A stretch of DNA of 37,676 nt. Source: Mycobacterium intermedium. GTDB lineage: Bacteria; Actinomycetota; Actinomycetes; Mycobacteriales; Mycobacteriaceae. Below are positions 30,922 to 37,676 of the stretch, piece by piece. The notes below the pieces were generated by a model. It was not told the DNA's origin and made no database searches. It worked only from the letters and a program-made list of their open reading frames with translations. The stretch lies in contig NZ_MVHT01000066.1 in NCBI RefSeq assembly GCF_002086275.1, positions 1 through 37,676 of the forward strand. Reading direction: 5' to 3'. The translations under genes were made by a program, and so were the position numbers. The first letter of the stretch is position 1. Each line of letters begins with the position of its first letter.

Positions 30922-31642
30922 TGGAACTCGGCCGGTGATCGGGCTGACGACATATCGCGAGCAGGTGCAGACGGGTGTTTGGGACATCCCGGCGGCCTAT
31001 CTGCCGGCCGACTACTTCGAGGGGGTGGCTCTGGCCGGTGGCATCCCGGTGCTGCTACCGCCGCAACCGGTGGATGCCGACAGCGCCAACGGGTTGCTCG
31101 ACCGGTTGCACGGGCTGGTGATCACCGGGGGGTATGACCTGGACCCGGCCGCCTATGGCCAGCCGCCGCATCCCACCACCGACCAGCCGCGGCTGGATCG
31201 CGACGCGTGGGAGTTTGCGCTGTTGCGCGCCGCTCTGGACCGCAGCCTGCCGGTGCTCGGCATCTGTCGCGGAGCGCAAGCGCTCAACGTGGCGTTCGGC
31301 GGGACGCTGCACCAGCACCTGCCCGAGGTGATCGGGCACTCGGGCCACCGGGCGGGCAACGGTGTGTTCACCAAATTGCCGGTGCGCACGGTGGCCGGCA
31401 CCCGGGTGGCTGCGCTGCTCGGCGACACCGCCGACGTGCCCTGCTACCACCACCAGGCGATCGACCGCGTCGGCGACGGCCTGGTGGTCAGCGCCTGGGA
31501 TGTCGACGGGGTGGTCGAGGCGATTGAACTGCCCGGCGAGAAGTTCGCGCTGGCGGTGCAGTGGCATCCGGAGAAATCCCTGGACGACTTGCGACTCTTC
31601 GCGGCACTGGTGGACGCCGCTCAGTCGTACGCGGGCCGATGA
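30902..31642 (+). CDS. Class I glutamine amidotransferase-like gamma-glutamyl hydrolase (PuuD-like)
   Basis: 246-residue protein of the class I amidotransferase, peptidase C26 group. The catalytic triad is Cys122 in VLGICRGAQALN and His222/Glu224 in VQWHPEKS. ITGGYDLDPAAYGQ (about 74-87) is the oxyanion region. It contains no synthetase domain, so it works as a free gamma-glutamyl hydrolase, like PuuD, which removes glutamate from gamma-glutamyl-GABA. The GTG start at 30902 overlaps glnA4 by 20 bases and follows GGAAAGGAAG; its stop overlaps the next ATG. Counterpart of Rv2859c. Confidence 0.88.
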   Translation: MGLNASSGTRPVIGLTTYREQVQTGVWDIPAAYLPADYFEGVALAGGIPVLLPPQPVDADSANGLLDRLHGLVITGGYDLDPAAYGQPPHPTTDQPRLDRDAWEFALLRAALDRSLPVLGICRGAQALNVAFGGTLHQHLPEVIGHSGHRAGNGVFTKLPVRTVAGTRVAALLGDTADVPCYHHQAIDRVGDGLVVSAWDVDGVVEAIELPGEKFALAVQWHPEKSLDDLRLFAALVDAAQSYAGR

Positions 31643-33003
31643 GCTCGACGCGGGTGATCAACCCCGCCACCGAGGAAGTGTTGCGCTCGGTCGAGCACAA
31701 CGATCCCGCCGCCGTCGACGACGCGGTGCAACGCGCCCGTTCGGCGCAACGCGGCTGGGCACGGTTGGGGCCTGCCGAACGCGCGGCGGGTCTGCGCGCG
31801 TTCGCTGCGGTCGTGGATGCCCACCGCGACGAATTGGCCGCGCTGGAGGTGGCCAATTCCGGTCATCCGATCGGCTCGGCCGAGTGGGAGGCCGGCAACG
31901 TCCGCGACGTGTTGCAGTTCTATGCCGGCAGCCCCGAACGGTTGTCCGGCAAGCAGATTCCGGTTGCCGGCGGACTCGACGTCACGTTCCACGAGCCCAT
32001 GGGTGTGGTCGGGGTGATCACCCCGTGGAACTTCCCGATGGTGATCGCGATGTGGGGGATCGCGCCCGCCCTGGCTGCCGGCAATGCGGTGCTGGTCAAG
32101 CCGGCCGAGTGGACACCGCTGACCACCATCCGGCTCGGTGAGTTGGCGGTCGATGCCGGCCTGGACCCGGACCTGCTGCAGGTGCTGCCGGGACGGGGGT
32201 CGGTGGTCGGTCACCGGTTCGTCACCCACCCCGACATCCGCAAAGTGGTGTTCACCGGCTCGACCGAAGTCGGTAAGCAGGTGATGACGGGCGCGGCCGA
32301 GCACGTCAAGCGGGTGACGCTGGAGCTGGGCGGCAAGAGCGCCAACATCGTCTTCGCCGACTGCGACCTGGAACGCGCGGCGGCCACCGCGCCGGCCGGG
32401 GTGTTCGACAACGCCGGCCAGGACTGTTGCGCCCGTAGTCGAATCCTGGTGCAGCGAAGCGTGTATGACCGATTCATGGAGTTGCTTGAGCCGGCCGTGC
32501 GCAGGCTCGTCGTGGGCGATCCTGCCGCGCGCGACACCGAAATGGGCCCACTGATTTCGGCCGAGCACCGTGCCAAAGTGGCCGGCTATGTGCCCGACGA
32601 TGCCCCCGTCGCATTTCGCGGCACCGCCCCGACCGGTCGCGGGTTTTGGTTCCCGCCAACAGTTCTCACTCCGAACCGCTCGGATCGCTGCGTCAGCGAG
32701 GAGATCTTCGGTCCGGTGGTCACGGTGCTGACATTCGAGGACGAAGCCGACGCCATCGCGTTGGCGAACGACACTGCCTACGGACTGTCCGGATCGATTT
32801 GGACTGACGACTTGTCCCGCGCGCTGCGGGTGTCCCGGGCCGTCGAATCCGGGAATCTGTCGGTGAATTCGCATTCGTCGGTCCGGTTCAACACGCCGTT
32901 CGGCGGCTTCAAACAGTCGGGTCTCGGCCGTGAACTCGGGCCCGACGCGCCGCTGCACTTCACCGAGACCAAGAACGTGTTCATCGCGATCAAGGAGGAT
33001 TAG
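31639..33003 (+). CDS. aldC: Aldehyde dehydrogenase (AldC)
   Basis: 454-residue NAD(P)-dependent aldehyde dehydrogenase. The cofactor and active-site set is complete: Asn131 in PWNFPM, VKPAEWTPL, FTGSTEVG, Glu229 in TLELGGKS, catalytic Cys263 in NAGQDCC, and EEIFGPVV. A shorter N-terminus than class 1 enzymes is typical of this branch. In this operon the likely substrate is a gamma-glutamylated amino-aldehyde (PuuC-like step) made after amine glutamylation and oxidation; this is inference from context. ATG 31639 overlaps the amidotransferase stop (ATGA), and the stop overlaps the SDR start. Counterpart of Rv2858c. Confidence 0.9.
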   Translation: MSSTRVINPATEEVLRSVEHNDPAAVDDAVQRARSAQRGWARLGPAERAAGLRAFAAVVDAHRDELAALEVANSGHPIGSAEWEAGNVRDVLQFYAGSPERLSGKQIPVAGGLDVTFHEPMGVVGVITPWNFPMVIAMWGIAPALAAGNAVLVKPAEWTPLTTIRLGELAVDAGLDPDLLQVLPGRGSVVGHRFVTHPDIRKVVFTGSTEVGKQVMTGAAEHVKRVTLELGGKSANIVFADCDLERAAATAPAGVFDNAGQDCCARSRILVQRSVYDRFMELLEPAVRRLVVGDPAARDTEMGPLISAEHRAKVAGYVPDDAPVAFRGTAPTGRGFWFPPTVLTPNRSDRCVSEEIFGPVVTVLTFEDEADAIALANDTAYGLSGSIWTDDLSRALRVSRAVESGNLSVNSHSSVRFNTPFGGFKQSGLGRELGPDAPLHFTETKNVFIAIKED

Positions 33004-33785
33004 TGGAGCGTGTCGACCTCACCCAGCGGTTGGCGGGCCGGGTGGCCGTCATCACCGGCGGAGGCAGTGGGATCGGATTGGCCGCGGCCCGCCGGATGCG
33101 CGCCGAAGGCGCGACGATCGTGATCGGCGACATCGACGAGGAAGCCGGGGGTGTGGTCGCCGAAGAACTCTGCGGTCTGTTTGTGCAGGTGGATGTTTCC
33201 GACGAAGATGCGGTCAACAACCTGTTCGACACCGCCGCGGAAGCCTGCGGCACGGTCGACATCGCGTTCAACAACGCCGGCATCTCACCACCTGATGACG
33301 ACCTGATCGAAACCACCGAACTTCCTGCCTGGCAACGGGTTCAAGACATCAACCTCAAGTCGGTATATCTGTGCTGCCGGGCGGCGTTGCGGCACATGGT
33401 GCCTGCGGGCAAGGGATCGATCATCAACACGGCGTCCTTTGTCGCGGTGATGGGTTCGGCGACGTCGCAGATCTCCTACACCGCGTCCAAGGGCGGCGTG
33501 CTGGCCATGTCACGCGAACTGGGTGTGCAGTTCGCGCGGCAAGGAATCCGGGTGAACGCGTTGTGCCCGGGGCCGGTCAACACCCCGCTGCTGCAGGAGC
33601 TTTTCGCCGCCGACCCGGAACGGGCGGCCCGACGACTGGTCCATGTTCCGCTGGGCCGATTCGCCGAACCGGACGAGATTGCCGCGGCGGTGGCGTTTTT
33701 GGCCAGCGACGATGCCTCTTTCATCACCGCCTCGACGTTCCTGGTCGACGGCGGTATCAGCTCGGCTTACGTCACGCCGCTGTAA
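33003..33785 (+). CDS. Short-chain dehydrogenase/reductase
   Basis: 260-residue SDR oxidoreductase. The Rossmann cofactor motif is TGGGSGIG (18-25). The acidic residue at the end of strand 2 (IGDIDEE) suggests NAD rather than NADP. NNAG is at about 90, and the catalytic Ser, Tyr and Lys are in NTASFVAV and SYTASKGG. The C-terminal VDGGIS is typical of classical SDRs. GTG 33003 shares its first base with the aldC stop (TAGTG), so translation is coupled. As last gene of the amine-catabolic operon it may act on an alcohol or keto intermediate; the substrate is not known. Counterpart of Rv2857c. A stem-loop follows the gene. Confidence 0.9.
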   Translation: MERVDLTQRLAGRVAVITGGGSGIGLAAARRMRAEGATIVIGDIDEEAGGVVAEELCGLFVQVDVSDEDAVNNLFDTAAEACGTVDIAFNNAGISPPDDDLIETTELPAWQRVQDINLKSVYLCCRAALRHMVPAGKGSIINTASFVAVMGSATSQISYTASKGGVLAMSRELGVQFARQGIRVNALCPGPVNTPLLQELFAADPERAARRLVHVPLGRFAEPDEIAAAVAFLASDDASFITASTFLVDGGISSAYVTPL

Positions 33786-33807
33786 TTCCGCGCCGAGAGT
33801 GAACGGG

Positions 33808-33824
33808 ACGGCGCGACACGCCGT
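33808..33824 (+). terminator. Stem-loop after the glnA4 operon
   Basis: ACGGCG and CGCCGT form a 6-bp stem around CGACA, 23 bases after the SDR stop, with outer GGG/CCC able to extend it across a bulge. No T run; weak evidence. Confidence 0.35.
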
Positions 33825-33941
33825 TGACCCGTCGCAGAATTCACGGTCGCGGGCGCGAGTTCTTGGCGGCTGCCGCCGGCCTCAGGACGCCCAAATTTGT
33901 CGGTGCTCATTCCTAAAATGGGTAGCAACAAAGGAGGTTTC

Positions 33942-34325
33942 GTGGGATCAAGGGTATCGGCCAGGTGTCTAGACTGCGATCATCGGTTCACCGTGACGCA
34001 CGGCGGAGGATTCTTCTTTCACCAATTGCGTTGCGTTCGATGCGGCCGGGCAAAAGATGTCGGCTTCGATGAGCTCGGTGATCTGCACACGCGCTATTTG
34101 AAAGGAAGCGACCGGCCCTACACGGTCGCCTTCGCCGGCGAGCACCAGTACGTGCGAGAGCATCTCGACATCGAACCCATTTCGAGCGAGGAGTACTTCG
34201 CCGCTGTGGAAGCCGCGGTCAAGTGTGACTGCGGCGGGGCTTTGAGTTTCGACGCGCCGCCTCGGTGTCCGAAGTGTGGCTCGCTCCAGATAGAGGAGGG
34301 CCACAGCATCGCCTGTTACGACTGA
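33942..34325 (+). CDS. Zinc-ribbon protein of unknown function
   Basis: 127-residue cysteine-rich protein with two separate metal-binding knuckle sets. The first is Cys9/Cys12 (ARCLDC) with Cys31/Cys34 (CVRCG). The second is Cys95/Cys97 (KCDCGG) with Cys109/Cys112 (CPKCG); a further Cys125 lies near the C-terminus. A histidine-containing middle segment joins them. The spacing suggests two rubredoxin-like or zinc-ribbon modules. The GTG at 33942 is chosen because AAAGGAGG directly precedes it, the best ribosome binding site in the window. It lies next to hydrogenase maturation genes but on the opposite strand, so a role in nickel or iron handling is only a possibility. Confidence 0.72.
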   Translation: MGSRVSARCLDCDHRFTVTHGGGFFFHQLRCVRCGRAKDVGFDELGDLHTRYLKGSDRPYTVAFAGEHQYVREHLDIEPISSEEYFAAVEAAVKCDCGGALSFDAPPRCPKCGSLQIEEGHSIACYD

Positions 34326-34384
34326 GGTGCCCAGTACCAACTCTGCGCCGAGTCGCCGGCGGGTGCCGCCTACGCGACACCGGA

Positions 34385-35512
34385 TCAGCCCCTGAAGGCG
34401 ATCAGCGGGATCGCTGTTTCGGCCTCCGTGGCCGCGCCGTGAAAACCGATGAGGTTGGCCGACTCCGGCGGTTCGTGACCGGTCGCCAGCACCGCGGTGT
34501 CATCGGTGCAGACGACCACGACATCGCCGATCCGCGCTAGGTGCAGTGGGCTCACCGGACCGAACAATCCTGCGGCGACTGCCTCGTCGCGACTGCGGAC
34601 ATCCGCCCTGCCGCAGAGGACTTCGCGCCAGGTGGCCAGCACGTCGGTTGCGGCGGCGGGCTCGGTGTGCAGGTAGCGAACACGTGGCTCGCCGGCCACA
34701 ACTCGTACGCCGGCGGTCAGCCTCGGGTCGGCGTCGAGGTCGATGCGCGCCGTCGGCGGAACATTGAGGCCCCCGTGATCTGCGATCACCAGCAGCGCCG
34801 CCGTCGGAGGCAGCGCCTCGACCAACCGCATCAACAACAGGTCGACGGTGGCCGCGGCGGCATGCCACTCTTCCGACCCGATGCCGAAGGCGTGCGCCGC
34901 GGTGTCCAAGTCGGCGATGTAGCCGTAGACCAACCCGGGCCCGGCGCTCAGCTCGTCGGCCAGTTGTTGGGCGTAGTCGTCGCCCGGGCGAGTCGGGCGA
35001 AACGCTGCACCCCGATAGGCCGCCGCGGTCAATCCGCTACCGATGAACCACTCCGGCAGCACGGCGCGCACGCTGACCCCGCCTTGAGCAAACCGCTCGA
35101 ACCAGGTGGTCACCGGCTGCCACTCGCGGTGCGGTGGGTCGTCTCGCCACCGAATGTGGCTGAGCACCCGTTCGGTGCCGGGGATGTTCAGGGTGAAGCC
35201 CAGAATGCCGTGCTCGCCGGGCTGCGCGCCGGTGCCGAATGACACCAGGCTGGTCGGTGTGGTCGACGGGAAGGTGCAGGCCAGTTGGCTCAACCGTCCG
35301 GCGCCGCCGGCCAGTACGGAGGCGAGCAGCGGCGCATCATCCACCAATTTCGGCAGCAGGTGCCAGCCCAGCCCGTCGGCGAGCAGCACGGCCACCCGAT
35401 CGACCTGCCCGGCCCCGTTGACCCAGTCGGACAACCCCAGCCGGTCAACCCCGCCTGGGAACCCCAGCACGGTGGCGGCCGCGGGCAGCACATCGCAGAT
35501 TGAACCCGGCAC
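34385..35512 (-). CDS. Type I phosphodiesterase/nucleotide pyrophosphatase-like protein
   Basis: 375-residue protein of the alkaline phosphatase superfamily, NPP branch. Metal and catalytic positions are recognisable: Asp46 in LLADGLGW, the nucleophile region TFPSTTPTSLVSFGTG (80-95), DLDTAAHAFG (Asp and His ligands), ADHGG and, near the end, GFHGA. There is no signal peptide, so it acts in the cytosol; the substrate is unknown. It is the last gene of the minus-strand run hypC-hypD-DUF6390-like and starts 20 bases after the DUF6390-like stop. Co-location suggests, but does not prove, a link to hydrogenase biogenesis. Confidence 0.8.
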   Translation of the reverse strand: MPGSICDVLPAAATVLGFPGGVDRLGLSDWVNGAGQVDRVAVLLADGLGWHLLPKLVDDAPLLASVLAGGAGRLSQLACTFPSTTPTSLVSFGTGAQPGEHGILGFTLNIPGTERVLSHIRWRDDPPHREWQPVTTWFERFAQGGVSVRAVLPEWFIGSGLTAAAYRGAAFRPTRPGDDYAQQLADELSAGPGLVYGYIADLDTAAHAFGIGSEEWHAAAATVDLLLMRLVEALPPTAALLVIADHGGLNVPPTARIDLDADPRLTAGVRVVAGEPRVRYLHTEPAAATDVLATWREVLCGRADVRSRDEAVAAGLFGPVSPLHLARIGDVVVVCTDDTAVLATGHEPPESANLIGFHGAATEAETAIPLIAFRG

Positions 35513-35532
35513 GACCGACAGTCTGCACGACC

Positions 35533-36297
35533 TCAGCCGCGGGCCAGCCGTTGGCTGGTCACTCGCAGTTGTTGTTGGGTGGTTGTGGCCAGGGACTCAA
35601 CCTGGTGGGGAAGCAGCCGGCCACACAGCCGCCCCCAGTGCAGGGCGACCTGATCCCCGACGGCTACGTCGGGTACCGCACTGTATCCATCCGCCCAGAC
35701 GTCCAACACCTGCGGCGACGGGTCGGCCAGGGCGAGCGTGCGCTCCGCCCACACCAGCCTGCGGCATAGCACTGAGACGTCACCGTCGTCACGGGAAATG
35801 ACTGTGCCCCAACTGATCCGGCAATTGTCCAGCACTCTCAACGGATGCTCGTCGGCACCTGGACTTGTTGCACGGCCTAAGAAACGCGTCCACGGATACA
35901 CGCCGAACACGTGAAAACAATGGTTCGGGGCCGCCTCGCGCGCCAGCTCGTCGGTGAGATGAGACCAGTACCGGCCCGCCTGGGGACCGATGATGGAAAG
36001 CAGCTTGGCAAAGAACTCTTGCGAATCGATGTCGGCCCCCACCCCGCCGCCGAGCCAATACGACTCGACCAACCGGTAATCCAGCGGGTCGGCGATCCCG
36101 GTGAGCTTGGCGAGGACCCGCAGGTAGGGCCAGGCGCCGGAGAACTTCGTCGCGGCCCTGCGGACGTCGTCGACCGAACCGTCGCGCAGCGTGGCTCCGA
36201 GCGGGGGACCGCAATAGCCAAGAGCGTTCGGAGCATACGCGTAGCGCGCGAACATCTCGGGTCCCGCGTCAACGCGCGCGGCTTCGGCTCTGGTCAC
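35533..36297 (-). CDS. DUF6390-like protein linked to hydrogenase maturation genes
   Basis: 254-residue cytosolic protein with no known catalytic motif. Its start, MFARYAYAPNALGYCGPPLG, resembles the conserved opening of the DUF6390 family, which I associate with actinobacterial hydrogenase operons. Other marked stretches are SYWLGGGVGADID, HCFHVFGVYPWTRFLG and LHWGRLCGRLLPHQ. GTG 36297 is chosen because it lies 4 bases after the hypD stop; a much longer frame upstream runs antiparallel to nothing useful and overlaps hypD. The tight spacing implies cotranscription with hypD. Possible roles are scaffold or assembly factor for a [NiFe] hydrogenase; this is inference. Confidence 0.72.
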   Translation of the reverse strand: MTRAEAARVDAGPEMFARYAYAPNALGYCGPPLGATLRDGSVDDVRRAATKFSGAWPYLRVLAKLTGIADPLDYRLVESYWLGGGVGADIDSQEFFAKLLSIIGPQAGRYWSHLTDELAREAAPNHCFHVFGVYPWTRFLGRATSPGADEHPLRVLDNCRISWGTVISRDDGDVSVLCRRLVWAERTLALADPSPQVLDVWADGYSAVPDVAVGDQVALHWGRLCGRLLPHQVESLATTTQQQLRVTSQRLARG

Positions 36298-36301
36298 CGC
36301 C

Positions 36302-37447
36302 TCACACCCGCTCGGGCTGACCCACGAGTTTGGCCGCGTCCCGATGCAGGCGGCCGAAGTTGTAGTACGCGGCGCACGCGCCCTCGGGAGAAACCATGCA
36401 CGTCCCGATCGGGGTTTCCGGGGTGCACGCGGTGCCGAAAACCTTGCATTCCCAGGGCTTGAGCACACCCTTGAGCACCTCGCCGCACTGGCAGGCCTTC
36501 GGGTCCGCGACCCGCACACCTGGCATAGCGAACCGAAGCTCGGCGTCGAAGTCCGCGAAATCGTCGTGCAGGCGCAGCGCGCTCTGCGAGATGAAGCCCA
36601 GCCCGCGCCATTCGAAATGCGGACGCAACGCAAACACCTTGCCCATCAACGCCAGCGCGGCTGGGTTGCCGTGCTCGGGCACGACCCGCTTGTACTGATT
36701 CTCTACCTCGCAACGGCCTTCGCGGAGCTGGCGCAACAGCATCGCCACCGATGCCAGAATGTCCAGCGGCTCGAAACCCGACACCACCAACGGCTTTCGG
36801 TACACCTCCGGCACGAACCGGTAGGGTCGATTGCCCACCACGGTCGACACGTGCCCAGGCCCAATGAAACCCGACAGTCGCAGGTCCGGGGATTCCAGGA
36901 TGGCCTTGATCGGCGGCACGATCATGACGTGGTTGCAGAACACGCTGAAATTGGACAGGCCCAGGTCGCGGGCCCGCACCAGCGTCACGGCCGTGGAGGG
37001 CGCGGTGGTTTCAAAACCGATGGCGAAGAACACCACCTGTTTGTCCGGATTGTCGAGCGCGATCTTGAGGGCGTCCAGCGGCGAATACACAAACCGCACA
37101 TCGGCTCCGCGCGCCTTGGCGTCCAGCAGGCTGCCGTGCGAGCCGGGCACCCGCATCATGTCACCGAAACAGGTGAAAACCACGTCGGGTTGGCCGGCAA
37201 GCCACATCGCATCATCGATGCGCCCCATCGGTATCACGCACACCGGACAGCCCGGGCCGTGCACCAGTTCGACGTTCTCCGGCAGCAGGTGCTCGATGCC
37301 GTGCCGATAAATGGTGTGCGTGTGTCCACCACACACCTCCATGAACTTGAAGTGGTCACTGCCTGCGGCCATGTTCGCCAGATGCTCGATGGCGACAAGC
37401 AGTTTGCGCGCGGCCGCCGGATCACGGAATTCGTCGACGAATTTCAT
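36302..37447 (-). CDS. hypD: [NiFe] hydrogenase maturation protein HypD
   Basis: 381-residue iron-sulfur scaffold on which, with HypC, the Fe(CN)2CO group of [NiFe] hydrogenases is assembled. Conserved motifs are EVCGGHTH (Cys39), GPGCPVC (Cys67, Cys70), FAIGFETTAPSTA, and GFIGPGHVSTVVG. The C-terminal [4Fe-4S] region is near CQCGEVLKG, ECKVFGTACTPETPIGTCMVSPEGACAAYY. Length is normal. It starts at ATG 37447, 8 bases after the hypC stop. No hydrogenase structural gene is inside the window; these probably lie beyond the right edge. Confidence 0.95.
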   Translation of the reverse strand: MKFVDEFRDPAAARKLLVAIEHLANMAAGSDHFKFMEVCGGHTHTIYRHGIEHLLPENVELVHGPGCPVCVIPMGRIDDAMWLAGQPDVVFTCFGDMMRVPGSHGSLLDAKARGADVRFVYSPLDALKIALDNPDKQVVFFAIGFETTAPSTAVTLVRARDLGLSNFSVFCNHVMIVPPIKAILESPDLRLSGFIGPGHVSTVVGNRPYRFVPEVYRKPLVVSGFEPLDILASVAMLLRQLREGRCEVENQYKRVVPEHGNPAALALMGKVFALRPHFEWRGLGFISQSALRLHDDFADFDAELRFAMPGVRVADPKACQCGEVLKGVLKPWECKVFGTACTPETPIGTCMVSPEGACAAYYNFGRLHRDAAKLVGQPERV

Positions 37448-37455
37448 TGCGGCTC

Positions 37456-37676
37456 CTAGACAATTTCAGAAGTATCGAAGGCTTCGAGTTCGGTCGTGTA
37501 AGCGTCGCCGAGCTTCTGGACGGCCGCCAGGGTGAGCAAGGCTTCGGTCTCGTCGATCTTGGCCATCGCGAAGCCGACGTGGACCAGGACCCAGTCGTCC
37601 GGCCCGGGCATGTCGTCTTCCAACAGTCGGACGCTGATCGTGCGCTGGACGCCGCTCACATCCACCTTGGCCAAAT
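37456..37676 (-). CDS. hypC: [NiFe] hydrogenase assembly chaperone HypC (N-terminus outside window)
   Basis: 73 codons of the C-terminal part of HypC, open to the right edge. Visible are AKVDVSGVQRTISVRLL, DDWVLVHVGFAMAKIDETEA (the family signature) and a helical tail. The start with the essential Cys (MCLGIPG type) lies outside the window, so the true start cannot be set. HypC carries the iron group from HypD to the hydrogenase large subunit. It is followed directly by hypD. Confidence 0.93.
   Translation of the reverse strand, partial: LAKVDVSGVQRTISVRLLEDDMPGPDDWVLVHVGFAMAKIDETEALLTLAAVQKLGDAYTTELEAFDTSEIV

Noticed and set aside
36344..37459. 371-codon plus-strand frame opposite hypD
   Set aside because: Antisense shadow rich in His, Arg and Gln; HypD motifs on the minus strand are unambiguous.

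Overview
The window reads as a mycobacterial chromosome. It has high GC, GTG and TTG starts, and gene content and order that I recognise from memory as the Mycobacterium tuberculosis Rv2895c-Rv2857c block, here in inverted orientation: viuB, xerC, an M23 peptidase, rpsB-tsf, amiC, a MarR regulator, an OmpR-type regulator, pyrH-frr-cdsA-rlmN, the mpt53/mpt70/dipZ/mpt83 cluster, dxr-rip1-ispG, an acetyltransferase, a penicillin-binding lipoprotein, mapB and glnA4-aldC. Several things I remember in H37Rv are missing: a PPE gene, IS1539 genes, and relFG and vapBC toxin-antitoxin pairs. Hydrogenase maturation genes are present at the right end. A non-tuberculous Mycobacterium is therefore likely; the species cannot be fixed from this sequence.

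Layout. 1-551: tail of an unknown gene and a possible remnant of the dprA 3' end. 552-3490: siderophore-interacting protein, lactate 2-monooxygenase-like flavoenzyme, XerC. 3496-9259: periplasmic M23 peptidase (minus strand), ribosomal protein S2 and EF-Ts, amidase, MarR regulator, a small ORF, and an MPT63-like secreted protein closed by a textbook intrinsic terminator. 9308-11408: acyltransferase, orphan response regulator with 21-bp direct repeats upstream, CsbD stress protein with a SigF-like promoter. 11625-15108: pyrH, frr, cdsA, rlmN. 15082-15466: a 58-bp tandem repeat array built from the 3' end of rlmN. 15544-20624: extracytoplasmic thiol-redox and antigen cluster (MPT53, CcdA-like, small membrane protein, MPT70, DipZ, MPT83), with matching SigK-like promoters before mpt83 and mpt70. 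20793-24400: dxr-rip1-ispG operon (isoprenoid MEP pathway plus site-2 protease). 24461-28761: acetyltransferase, PBP lipoprotein, DUF1707 protein, methionine aminopeptidase. 28951-33785: alpha/beta-hydrolase-like protein, then a tightly overlapping operon of a glutamine synthetase-like ligase, class I amidotransferase, aldehyde dehydrogenase and SDR, which resembles a gamma-glutamylated amine (Puu-like) catabolic route. 33942-34325: zinc-ribbon protein. 34385-37676: minus-strand hydrogenase maturation module hypC (cut by the window edge), hypD, a DUF6390-like protein and a phosphodiesterase/nucleotide pyrophosphatase-like protein.

How the parts fit. Translation and RNA processing (rpsB, tsf, frr, rlmN), nucleotide and lipid precursor supply (pyrH, cdsA, dxr, ispG) and envelope biology (Rip1, PBP lipoprotein, M23 peptidase, MPT proteins) form a conserved core. 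The accessory parts are the amine-catabolic operon, the hydrogenase module and the MPT63-like/acyltransferase insertion. No gene in this window is a clear new defence or mobile system. The least explained structures are the rlmN-derived repeat array, the duplicated sites upstream of the orphan regulator, and the uncharacterised partners of HypC-HypD. Names of M. tuberculosis orthologues are from memory, not from a search.
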